DNA from: Panaeolus papilionaceus | Taxonomy: Eukaryota; Basidiomycota; Agaricomycetes; Agaricales | Direction: 5' to 3' | Assembly: GCA_015501605.1 (NCBI GenBank) | Contig: JADNRZ010000008.1 | Coordinates: 620,001-684,000 of the forward strand | DNA: 64,000 bases | Shown here: positions 11,459 to 23,276 of the stretch, in pieces | How the letters are laid out: the number at the start of each line of letters is the position of its first letter | How positions within the stretch are numbered: the stretch's first letter is position 1 | Position numbers and translations under genes: made by a program | Notes under the pieces: model-generated | Seen by the model: only the letters and a program-made list of their open reading frames with translations | What the model was told of the DNA's origin: nothing | Database searches by the model: none

Positions 11459-12889
11459 GGCTGGAACAGTCTGCGAGGAGTGCTCGAACAAAGGTAATAT
11501 AGGGCGAGGGTACCGAGAATAGCCTGCTCAGGAGGGTTATATAATAGAGGTAATCGTGAAAGGTGTCGTGAAAGAGAGACTGTTCAAAGCTCGACTTTGA
11601 AGTGGGGGTCGGATAATGTTGAAGAACGCTGCCATCGACACCTTGCTAGTTATAAGGACGTCGCTTACGTTACGAAACTACTCAAGTATGAACATTGTCC
11701 TTGTACTTTGTGTGGATGCATTATTCTGTATAATGGAACACCAATAACCTTCAACCTGATATGGTGTAGCACAAGCTTGGTGGATGCAGAGGACAAAGGG
11801 AAGGACGAACTCACAAAATTAATTGATGGCATCAGTGCAGGGTCGCCGCCCTACTTCACACCTTCAATGACCATGCACTGAAAGTCGTTCAAATTGCTCT
11901 CTCTGAGATATCCGTACTATATGTGGCCGGGAATTGCAAAATTTTTGGAAATCGTGAATTCCTCTCTCATTTCTTCATCCTGAGGGCCATGATTTTACAT
12001 GATGGTTCTAAAATACAATCTTCATATACTGTTAAAATTTTAGAATATTTGAAAAGCTCCCTGGGCTATCGGGCCATGACCGAGAATTTGAGCAAGGATT
12101 CACGATGTGCAAAATTCTGGTCACGAAAATGTCACATTGACAAGATTCTCCCATTGGGGGTTGACCGTGACGTGGGTTAAGTGAGAGTCGGAGAAAACCC
12201 AAATATGACCTTCAAACCCTGAATTCAGGGGTTATAGGTGCAACTTTCACGCTTGCTGCTGTTTTGCATGATTCTGAATTTTAGCATGAGCATCCACCTC
12301 AATCACCACCGGAGAAATTGGTTTTATAAAATATGAATGAAAATAGATTAGACTCTCAAATTTCGAGAGCCTCGTGCATTGTTGTACTATATTTTGAAGC
12401 AGCACTGGGGGTGATCAATCGCGATCATGCCTGGAATTTACATGCTCTCAACCCGTATTTTTTTGTTTCCACAAATTTAACTACGTAGACATGTAGCCTA
12501 CATGCTCGCCATTATGACTCTTTTTTTTCATATTTTTAGAGCAATCGGAAGGTATGCAAAAACGGCTGTCTACAAAATTTTGCACATTGCGATACCTTTG
12601 CACATCGTGACCTTATATAGTACCATTAGAAGAAGGATGGCTGAGGTGGGGTAGGTTGAATTATGCGTGTGGTAGGAATAAAAATTAGGATCCTTCTAAG
12701 TAGGACCTGAAATGTAAAGTATTCTATTCGTTGGTCGTCGTCTTTGAGGGGCGGTGAAACTGATTCCAATTCCCAGTAGGCCGGAGTCGCCTAATGGGAA
12801 TGAAGCTGCTATCCCGCCCACACTACACCCAAGGCCGAAATCCGAGCTACCGTCTAAGCGGTTAAGGTACCCTCTAGCAGTGGCACCCA
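11459..12889. other. Long AT-rich intergenic stretch
   Basis: No gene is visible. Words such as GTGCAAAATT and GGTCACGA recur in both orientations near 12100-12130 and 12570-12620, and could be remains of an old repeat. No clean terminal inverted repeat or duplication was found, so no element is called. Confidence 0.35.
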
Positions 12890-15317
12890 TTACTTTTTCG
12901 TTGCAGACTTAACTCTGCCTTTACGCGCAGCCTCTAAGTCCTTTTTACGCAGTCTGATACTGCTTGGAGTAATTTCAACCAGTTCGTCGTCTCCCATGTA
13001 TGCCAAGGACTCTTCGAGAGTCATAACCCTAGGGCTAGCGAGCACAATCTTTTCGTCAGCTGCTGCAGCTCGAATGTTGGTCAACTGCTTTTTGACGCAA
13101 GGGTTGAGGTAAAGTTCAGATGCCTTCGATGACTCGCCAATGACCATGCCAGGGTATACTAAATGAAGGAGTCACGTCAGGGAATTGAGGGCTCTTACAA
13201 TGTGATACCCGTACCTTGGGTTTGTGGGTGGATGAAGAGGGTACCGCGAGCTTGAAGTGGGGCCATTGCATATCCCGAAGACTCTCCAGATGCCATGGAA
13301 ATAAGGGCAGCGTTACGCCCAGTATCAATCACCCCCTTGAATGGCTCATAACCCTTGAAAATGTGGTTGATAGTTCTGTGTTCAGAAGCCCAAAGCAGAT
13401 CAATTGTGAATATGAAGCAAATAAATTGTTTCGGAAGTGACGCACCCTTGGCCGTGAACGTCATTTCCAAATTCACCAGCCATGTATCCGATCAAGCCTC
13501 GAGATGGGATGTCCATAACAATCCTCACCCATCCCTCTTCGGGTTCACCAGAATCGTAGCTCTTCATTTCACCTTTACGCATAGTGAGTTTCTGAACGAC
13601 GGTTCCCGCATACTCCTCGCGAACTAGGACAGTGCACTCTTCGACGGGCTCCAACCAAGAGCCCTTGTGGTCTGGGTCGGGCTTCATAACAGCTTTAGGT
13701 GAGCCAACTGAAAGCTCGAAACCTTCCCTACGCATTGTCTCGAGAAGAACGCCCAGGTGGAGGACACCTCTGCCACGAAGCTCAAGAGATTCGGAGGTTG
13801 GTCCAGGCAGAACGTTGAGGGCGACATTGGTCTCAGCCTCCTTGTAAATACGATCACGGATTAGCTGAGAGGTAAGCTTAGTACCCTCCTTTCCAGCCAA
13901 TGGAGAATCGTTTGCGTGAACATGAATAGATATTGTGGGAGGGTCAATCGGGGTTGTCTAGTTGTCGTCAAAAATTAGAAAGGCGCAGTTAATGCGGGAT
14001 AAGAATACATACAGGCAATGGTGCAGGACCTTCTTTACCCCAACCGTCAGGATGTACCAGGGTTAGGTTGACACCAACGCCATTGGTGTTACATTTGATA
14101 CCAGCAATACTGACAATTTCTCCTGCACCGGCAGTATCCTTTTCAAGACGTTCCAAACCTCGTCGGCCGTAGAGCTTTTTGACCTTGCCTTCACCGACCT
14201 TTTGACCCTCTGAGTTAAGAGCCCATAAGGTATCACCAATGCGAAGAACACCAGATTGAATTCGACCGAGATATAGGATGCCGACATAAGGGTCTGCCTC
14301 GATTTGCACGGTCAACATAGAAAATGGACCGTCACGGGAGAGATGGACGGGTGCAGGAACATGGGACATGATGAGGTCGAAGAGAGGCGTCATGCTAGAA
14401 GAATCTACTTCCGAGTTGGGTTGGGGGAGAGTATCCGTTGCCCAACCTTGCTTTGCAGAAGCATAGACCAGAGGGTATTCAGCCTGTTCATCGGACGCTC
14501 CAAGAGTTGCAAACAAGTCGAAAAGATCACTTTCGACTTGCTGAGGACGGGAAGTTGGTCTGTCGGCTTTGTTCATAACTACCAGGGGTCTTAGAAGAAA
14601 TTCAGTACTGGGTAATGGTGCGGAATGTAGCGAGAAAATAAACTGATATATACCTCAATCCACGACTTAGTGCCTTTGAAAGCACAAATCGAGTTTGTGT
14701 CATTGGTCCTTCCGTGGCGTCAACAACCAAAGCGACACCGTCGACCATGCTCATGATTCGCTCCACTTCACCACCAAAGTCAGCGTGACCGGGGGTATCG
14801 ACAATGTTGATGAGGTTTCCGTTGTAGTCGACGCTGGTGCACTTGGAGAGAATAGTGATACCACGTTCGCGTTCCAGGTCGTTGGAGTCCATGACACGGG
14901 TAACAAAACCGTCTTCAATCTGACTATCAGCAGTCATAGAAGAGCTGCCAGACGATGAGGAGCCCGTATTCGAGGTCGGAGTGTATTGAAGCTGCTCCGT
15001 GGCAGACAGAGGCTTCACAGTACCGGATTGACGCAAAAGCTGGTCAACGAGTGTAGTTTTGCCATGATCAACTGCACAAAACGCGTTTAGTACCTCTAGC
15101 TTTCCGTGAAAGATATCAACACACCATGAGCAATAATAGCAATGTTTCGAATACGCTCGGTTGGTGTTAAACCAGCATCGAGTGATTCCGCTTGCAGCCG
15201 TCGACAGGTTGAAGAGAATTGGCGTAAATGATCACAGCGACATTTTGAAGAAACAGCTAAATTAAAGCGCTGAACCTTTGTACCTTGAACTGCTGCACGG
15301 AATGAGGACAATAGCAT
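12890..15317 (-). CDS. TypA/BipA-type translational GTPase, probably mitochondrial
   Basis: Six exons (15317-15125, 15071-14654, 14589-14013, 13957-13446, 13375-13215, 13158-12890) give 709 residues. The N-terminus [19 protein letters not shown] is basic and acid-free, as in a mitochondrial presequence. The GTPase motifs are AHVDHGKTT (about 63-71), RERGITI, DTPGH (156-160) and NKAD (about 209-212). Family marks of TypA follow: [23 protein letters not shown] and [20 protein letters not shown] near the end. Bacterial TypA/BipA is a ribosome-binding GTPase that helps 50S assembly and stress growth. A Ser/Thr-rich insert (about 95-113) inside the G domain is not in bacterial forms. The ATG at 15317 is the first in frame. 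Confidence 0.93.
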
Positions 15318-15562
15318 CCCGTTCTTGTCAGGATACAAGTTGGAGAAAGTTTTGAAATTTGGACGCGTTGGTCTGAATACGGTAATTGCCGCAACTGTCC
15401 ACTAATTCACCGCTACCCGGCTGCTTTTGTCAGACTCAATATCTCTGACATCCTCAACACCGTCTGTCTGGCTTTTGTCATCGTCGTCCTCATTGTGGAC
15501 AACATTCCGCACAGATACCAGCACCAGATCATATATATGTATTCAAGATAATATAATCAATC
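15318..15562. promoter_or_regulatory. Shared divergent promoter, TypA / TRAPPC11
   Basis: These 245 bases separate two starts pointing outwards. No TATA box is evident near the TypA side. A run TATATATG lies shortly before the TRAPPC11 start. Confidence 0.45.
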
Positions 15563-18500
15563 ATGAATTCATATCCACCAGAATTATTGACGCAGCTTGC
15601 GCCAGTGATGTTCGTAGCTGGCCTTGATGTACCTCCACCGGCTACGAACACACCATCGTCACCCACAGTACCAACACCTCCTATACCTACGCCTCCCAAG
15701 ACCCAGGATCCATTCCAAGTTCTCAAACTTCGACTACGGGACGCGCTTCTAGCACAACGCAAAGTAGCGATCTGGCAGCCTGAAAAGAACAAGACCTTTC
15801 AGGTTATTCTTGTAGACACAGACGTGAGATTTCCTCCAAGGAAACTTGTACCACCAGAGGATCCATCCTACTCAGCAGCACATTCACCTTTGTCACCTTT
15901 AACCCCAACCTCACCTCTTTATCCTGATGGTTTGATTGCACCTATCTGGATCCGCAAACATACAACTCTGCTGCCTTCCGTCTTCGTGCTATTTCTACGT
16001 CTTTATGAGCATCCGACATATGCTTCACGATCACCCTTGGACTTGCCGGATAGTGAAAAGGAGCGGGAGCGAGAAACAGAAGAAAGGAAGAGAGATAGTG
16101 AATTGGCTGCCGATGTTGCGCAGCGCAAGAAGATTGCTGGAGAACGGGGGATCAAACTGACTGTTGTACTCATGGCTAGTAGAAGGATGTTAGGCGAGTC
16201 ATATCTACACGAACAGCAATATAATCTTTCTTATGCACAGCCCTCCTTCAGACGACCCGGCTCTTGATAACAGATTGACTTTCATCCGACGGCAAAGCGC
16301 CCTGGATTCTCGCGCAGCGTTATTCGTACTCAGCCCTGTTAGCCCAGCCGAGCTCAATGAGTTTGTCCGAAGGTCTTTCGAATCATATTTCAACTCGATT
16401 GGACTGTTCATTCGTTTTTATCTAGCTTGCAACAGGCCCTCTATGAACCCGCCGTCGAATATTACACCAGTCATTCCAAACGTGTACGCAGAAAGCGAAA
16501 CCGACATTCTCAAGGCATTTCTGGTTATCCTAACGCCACAACAGGACTTGGAGGGCTAAATATTGCTCGTCCTTTGCGGCCCGAGGGTTGGACAGTCCGT
16601 TACGAGTATAAGATGGCCTGCTTTGCAGAGTTCCGAAGTGAGGATGAGGTTGCACTGAAGTGAGGTCTTACACTGCCTTTCTTTTGTTTATCTTAGAAAC
16701 TCATCTCCCTCGAAGGCACTATCAAGATGCGTACGAAACGCTCGGGATCATGTTTGGGTCTACAGCAATGCTACCACCCCGGACTAAACGATGGGCAGAG
16801 GCCAAAGTGTTGGCTGACTGTATCAACCTCAAAGTGAGTACAGCCGCACTTTGGAAAAAACTGGAACCTCATATTTCATTTTACAGATCGTCAAACTGTA
16901 TCTTTACAACAATGAGCACGCGTTGGCACTATCGCATCACAACAGTCATATCCGGCAATATGGAGATTTTTCGCGTGGTTGGGGGATCGGTGAAGAAACC
17001 TTTGAATTTTGGAGCTGGGTAGCACGACAGTAAGCAATTTATAAAAATGCAACGATTACGCTGTCTCATCTATTGACAGACATCGAGTTCTCGCCGAGCT
17101 GCTGGAGCAAGGCACGCGATTAACACTAGTCATTCCAGTCCACAAACCTCTCCACTCTCTCACTGGTCTCTCACCGTCGCAGCAAAACCTCCGTGCCTCT
17201 GGATTAGATTATGACAGTGTTCGTGCCCTTGGGCTTAATCCTAGTCAGGCGATGCAGCACCCTGGGTACTATTACTACATGGCAGCAAAGTGCACAGAGA
17301 TGAGGCGTGAACGATTCTTGGCGGCACTTGAAGCTGAGGTATGCTATGCATATTTCTGACGACGACTGACGTGCTGAAAGGTTTGTGTTCTCAGGCTGCT
17401 GGACAACCGATTGTGCTCTCTCCTGGTTTTACGAATGAGAAGAAAGTAGAACATTTGGCTATTGTCAACGAGGTAGAGAAATTTCGTTGTATTATTCTAT
17501 AATCGCCCCTCATACGGTATTGCTAGCTATACACCAAAGCGTATGAATTGTTCAAGAAGCATTCTCCAGCGTCAAGTCAGGGACAAGGACGACTTACACT
17601 ATGGATAGCATACAGAATCGCTCAGACATACTACGATGCTGGAAAATTTGACATGGCCGTCCGATTCTTCGAGCGTATTGCCAAGACCTATCGTCGGGAA
17701 AAGTGGAACGCAATGCTGCGACCACTCTTGTCGACTTGGTATTCGTGTGCTCAGCGGCTAGGAGATGTAGAGTTGAGTATAAAGTTATTGATTGAAATGC
17801 TTGGACATGGTACGCAGGATGTTGATTTCTGTTGCCTGCTTTTTTGTCTCTTTTTGACTGTTACATCTAAACAGATGTGGTAGACCCTGACGAACCTAGT
17901 GCTCTCGAAGAGGATTTAGTGGCTCTTCTTAAGGTAAATTTGTGTCAAGTCCAGCTTGGTGTCTCAGCTCAGCATACAAACAGAGCACTGTTCCAAATTC
18001 GTCAGATGAAGCACTTGTTGTACATCTTGAAGAAGCAAAGCCAATATGTATGTCCATACTTTGCTTATATCCATTCCGAGATAACCATAGTGGTGTTTCT
18101 AGTCGACATCTCGACCGTATTCTGGTCTCAAGAAGTTGAAATCGACGATGTTGCTGCATTCCAACTCTCACTGACTGCACCACGAGTGATCACCATTTCT
18201 TCCATTCCGTTTTCCAAGTTGGTTATCAAACTCTCGAGAGATGCCGGTTCTGTTGTCGTAACCCACGACCCAACGGTACAAATAGAACACAAAGGTGTAC
18301 GAAGAGTTGAACTTGGAGAAATAGGTGCATCAAAAAATAATGATGACGATGATGATGACGATGATGACGACGACGACGACGACGAGGATGCACAACACGA
18401 AGTCAAGACCAATCTAAAGTGGGAGGCGGGAGATACAATCGTGTTTACTGGTTCTATTCACGCAAAGTCAACGGGATCAGTCAAGGTCTTTGTTTCAGCT

Positions 18501-20437
18501 TTCTCGTTCAACTCAGCTGATACTGACCTCCCCCTTGTTTATAGATTGAGTCTGTAATTGTCACCATAGAAGAAAATGGATGGAAAGTACAGGTTCCTCT
18601 AGACATTTCGACATCCAACGCAGAGCTAAATTCGCGATGGCTGGGCTCCCTCGACCCTCCCAAGTTTGTCCCCATCAAGAGAGAAAATCCTCACTCCACC
18701 TTGTCAGTCTCACTAATACCTAGGCGGCTGAATTGTACTAACTTTATATTATATTGCAGAGTCAAGCATAGACCACACCGGCTACATATCTCCTTCGAGC
18801 ATCAGTCTCCCGCATATTTAGATGAAAACTATCCTATTGATATCCTGGTCACAAACAAGGACACGCAAGAGCTTGAGACAGTTCTCAATGTGCTGCTTCA
18901 GCCGACAGTGATTGACGATGCCGGTGGGTCACTCCTTTTCAATTTCGGTTCCTCGTCTTCTGCTGCGCACCTTCGTCGTTCTTTGCAATTCTATTTTTTC
19001 TACAAGGTCTATCTTTATTTCACATCCGCGTTTTGTCGTGATCTTCGACTTATTTTTATTCATTTGAAACCTTACGAAACGCGTGCTGATATCCGTGTCG
19101 ACAGTTAATTGGATTGAAATTGACGGGGAACGATCATCTGGTCTTATCAGAGGGATATTCTTGGGCAGTCTTCAGCCAGGACAGAAGACAACGAAGACCA
19201 TTCACCTCTTCAACACTGGTGCTGCTGGCGACAGATCGATCGATGTTTCCATCCAAACACGGGCCAAATCAGCGTCGTCCAAGAAAGACGCACCGCCATC
19301 CGATTCTGGGACAGAGGACGCGTCTGAGCAGGAAGAAAAGGAACATGAAGCAGACGACGATACGATGGAGCATCTGAAGATGATCACTGTGCCCGCGATA
19401 TCAGCGCTTATTGGCTCGCCCGAAGTGGAATATAAACGCTCTTTGGAGAGTTCCTCGAGTCTTGCGAATCTCAACACATTTGACACGTTTTGGGATGGTG
19501 CACGTGGAGGAGAAGCAGCTGTGACCATGAAACTTAGATGTGCGATTCCGACTGGTTCCAGCCTGCGGATGGAAAGTATATCTTTGGAGAGAGCGAATCA
19601 TGAACGCGCCAAGGTATTGGAGTGTTCAGCTGATGAGATCGACGAAGATGTATATCCAGGGGGTGAGTTTTCGCTCGTATTTTCACGCTAATAATACATA
19701 TTCACTTTTATCCTTAGAATTCATTGCGGGTGACGAACTTTGCGAGTTATGTCGTGTTAGCTTCGCAGGGGAGGATGAAGAGGATTTCCCTGAAGAAATC
19801 GTGACCGGGCCAGGCCGATTCGTTGTGAAATGGTCGAGGTACGGCAATACCTTCCTGATGATTATACCGACTCACTGACCTTGACCCTCGCAGAATAAAC
19901 AAGTCAGGAACACCTGGAACTCTGACCACATCATACTTCCCTCTTCCACCTCTCAAACCACCCAAAGACACGCTAATCGCTCTCCTAAGCATACCTCCTG
20001 TTCTTCACCTCCACACACCCCAAACCATCACCCTTACCATACGCAACACTCACCCATCACGCTCTGCCAACGTCACCATCCACCTGGAGCCCGAGTCCCT
20101 TGAAGGCAGCTGGGTAGTCTCCGGTATCAGGAGTGGAAGAGTGCCGTTACTCTTACCTCGCGGAGGAGAAGAGAAAATTGTATGGAAAGTCGTACCCATT
20201 GACTGTGGGTGGGTCAAGATCCCAAGAGTGCGTGTGGTGGACAGGAGGAAGGCTGTTGGGCAGGGCGCTGCGGGTGCGTCGGGTCAGGGTGGTGCAGCAG
20301 CAGGCGCACAGGCGACGTCGGAGAGTGGTGATATTGTGAAGGTTGTGGATGTGAGATATGATGTGAGACGTGAGGCGGATGGAGGGGCGTTTGTGGATGG
20401 TAATCCGGGAGTGGGGACTGTTCTTGTTTTGCCTTGA
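15563..20437 (+). CDS. TRAPP complex subunit 11 (foie gras domain)
   Basis: Sixteen exons (15563-16193, 16252-16372, 16426-16659, 16716-16833, 16887-17029, 17080-17338, 17395-17472, 17527-17809, 17875-17933, 17984-18047, 18103-18485, 18545-18702, 18760-18923, 19105-19662, 19718-19838, 19894-20437) give 1305 residues in one frame. Family marks: DNRLTFIRRQSALDSRAALF, LYEPAVEYYTSHSKRVRRKR, HPGYYYYMAAK, AYRIAQTYYDAGKFDMAVRF and the C-terminal gryzun-type beta region with VNWIEIDGE. TRAPPC11 belongs to the TRAPP III-type tether/GEF acting in ER-Golgi transport and autophagy. Intron 1 starts GCGAGT, a GC-AG intron. An acidic Asp tract lies in exon 11. The N-terminal 45 residues are Pro/Thr-rich. 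Confidence 0.93.
18341..18390 (+). repeat. GAY trinucleotide tract coding poly-Asp in TRAPPC11
   Basis: A run of GAT and GAC codons inside exon 11 of the TRAPPC11 gene encodes more than a dozen consecutive aspartates. It is a coding microsatellite and likely to vary in length between strains. Confidence 0.8.
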
Positions 20438-23276
20438 TTTAGAGAGAGGCTAAGGTGGCTTTAGTTGGGTTACGAGTTTTTGTTGATTGTGTAGCTATAT
20501 TGTTTTTATTTCATTTTATTTGATCGCATGGGGGTGACCGGTTCACAAAAAGGATTCATTGGATTGTAGGTTCGTAAGCTGCAATATTGGCCACTCTAGC
20601 TCCCATTGCAATTGCTCAGATGCATATAGGGTCACATTCCGACCTGGACAGTGAGTGAAACGAAGGCGAGACAGACCCTCATTACTCGTCCGCGGTGCAA
20701 GGAATAAATTTTGCTTGACATTTGGTACGCTCAAACAAAGAAAGTCAGAGTTTCTGTGTCAGAGTGAGCTCTACGTATTGAACTTATGAGGGTGGCATCC
20801 AAGGATGAGGACGCATGTACGCATGTCTCTCCACAGCGGGTATACTTGACGGACAATCGCTGTTGAAATGATTCAACACCCTCGCAACAATTCAAATTCA
20901 CTCTAACGCCACATCGCGTGTCTACGAAGTGCATGTAGTGAGAAAAAATCCTTATCGACAACATACATACCTCAACACCGACCATACTTCAAAATCCAGG
21001 GTCGTATCGCTTGTTCCTGGGCTCTCAACGACTGCGGCTCCGAAATTCCAATGAATGAATGAATCTCGAAACAACGCCACGCGGCGCATATCAGTGGCAA
21101 ATGAACAACAAGCGCCGATCAACGTTGAGGCAGCCGCCCTTGTACGTACGTACATGCAGTAACACAAGCTGTATTCAATATCAATATCGATGTCAATGTC
21201 AACGGTAACCGAGATAAGTCCCGTACTGCGAGTGCTTATTGAGTCGTCAGTGAGTGAGGTCCAGAACTCAAAAAGCTTCGAAACTCGACTGTATGAATTG
21301 ATCATATGGGTTGTATTTGTTGTGCTTCTCGATGCGCGACGCCCGGTGCTCTGATTCCGGATTTTGCAGTGAATGTGGTTTGTGCAGCAAGACCCGACAC
21401 CGTGGGCTGAGGGCGACATGGCTACATTGTATAGATACTTCGAAGCGTGCGACTACATGGTGATCATCGCCTACAGCATGTGCGCTGATGTCCAGCTTGC
21501 AGCTTCGTAAATGATATCTGGCGCGTCGAGCGATAGGGTCCGTAGAATAAAACAGACCTTGCTAAGCTTCCTTGACACTCGTCTATGGGCTTCTCACTCT
21601 TGTCGATTTCATATCAGTGAGTGGTAGTCATTGAGAGACCGACGCGCATGGAAAGGAACAAGAACCGCTATTTCTTAGATACTAGATTTCGACGCGATCA
21701 TCGATGCGCAGATGCGAGGTTCACAAGGCGCGCCAGCTGCTTCTCCCCAACAGCAGTGGTTTCACTTGGATCCCCGAGGGCGCGGGATACTCGTCTCAGC
21801 CACTGAGAAACCAAAGTCGAACCTCGTTCTCCTGCTCTCCCCAGTCATCCTGAGCGCCCATGCGCGTGACTGCACACTGAATTGAAGGCTGTCCAAGAAT
21901 CACAACGACATTCAAACCCCGAATCAAAATCAAGGACTTTTTATCGTCATGTGTAGTCATTTGAATGCGAGCTTGCGAAAAAAGGACTCGAAAAGAGGAA
22001 AGAGAGGGGCTATATTGTTAGTTACATAAGTGCCGAAGAAGAGGGGGGTACCGATTGTAGTAAAGGGGGTGTCATTCGTCAAAGGAACGAGGTCAACGCG
22101 TACCACGTACGCTGAGCACAAGGAGCAGCGCAGCATTCGAGCGATCAGGACACTAAGCGTAAAGTGACTTCTAAGTATATTTACTAGGACTGTCATAGTA
22201 TGAAGGACATAAACAGAGGAGGTGGGCTGATTCGAGACGCTTAACACCGCAGTCTAGGGTATATACTCCAACAATAATGCTTCGAATGTGGGATTGGCTT
22301 GTTCGGAAATATGTAAATTTAGGAGGAGGCCCCCCAAAAAATTGGCTAAAAAAGACGAAAGACACGCAAAAATGACTATAATTTCCCTGGAAAGGAAGGC
22401 GCTGAATGGGTCGGGAAAAGGCCGAAATAGAATACCCAGGGTATTGTAGCAAAATAAAAAGTTTCCCGGTACCGTCACTGGTGGAGTCCTCAATGTCAGT
22501 ATTTGTTATGATTTCTCCACATCAGAACCGTTCCGAAACAAGAACGGAACATGATCTGTCCAACATGAGAGTTTTCGAAATAGTTGACATTGGATCGGAG
22601 TGTTTCCTTTCATCTTGCGCAAGAATCGCTGAGTCTTAGGCTATAGGAGATGAAAATAAGCAGCTTTGGAGGATCATTTGCGGGGTAGAAGTCGACAGAC
22701 AGCGAGATAGGAGAGATTTAGCTGTGAGGAGATAGTGATCTTGAACCTGAAATTGAGTCAAGAGATGGTGGACTTGTTTCGGATCAAGTGTACTATTTCT
22801 GGTATGACTATGGTACGACTGAGCAAGTTGTTTACTATGAGGAAGGGATATATGCATGTATGGGACGAGGGGTGTAAGCACAAGGGAACATTTCATAACA
22901 TATGGGAAAAGAGAAGAAACGTTCGAGGGTAGAAGGGGAAGGTAGTGAATTGGGGATAATGCCCGTCAGTTTCACAAACGGTTGCGTCACAAGACACAGG
23001 TGGAATGGCAGTCACGTGTATTCTTGTGTTATATATGAGGTGCTTTGAAGCAAACTGTGGTCATTTTCATTCAAAGCAACAGTTTCCCCTTGGTTTTTAT
23101 TATTTCCCTTCAATTTCCCGCTATTTCCCTCATTTTCCCTAATTTTTAAGGTATGTTTTCTTGACATTAATTTGAATTTTGTTAGAACTATAAATCAGGA
23201 AACGGCCTTGAATTCAACCCCCCTGATTGAACCCCAGCCCCAAGGGCTCCCAATACGGGGTTCCTTTGGCGCTGCA
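20438..23276. other. 2.8 kb intergenic, long upstream region of the serine-rich gene
   Basis: No gene could be supported. The right end has a TATATA near 23030 and a leader with repeated TTTCCC words (23085-23150), probably the 5' UTR of the gene starting at 23277. A GTATGT...TTAG pair at 23151-23185 would be a 35-base intron, shorter than any other here, and is not accepted. GTACGTACGTAC at about 21142 and ATCAAT/ATCGAT words near 21180 are simple repeats. Confidence 0.4.

Noticed and set aside
23151..23185. Possible 5' UTR intron before the serine-rich gene
   Set aside because: GTATGT...TTAG would be only 35 bases, while every accepted intron in the window is about 45 or longer.
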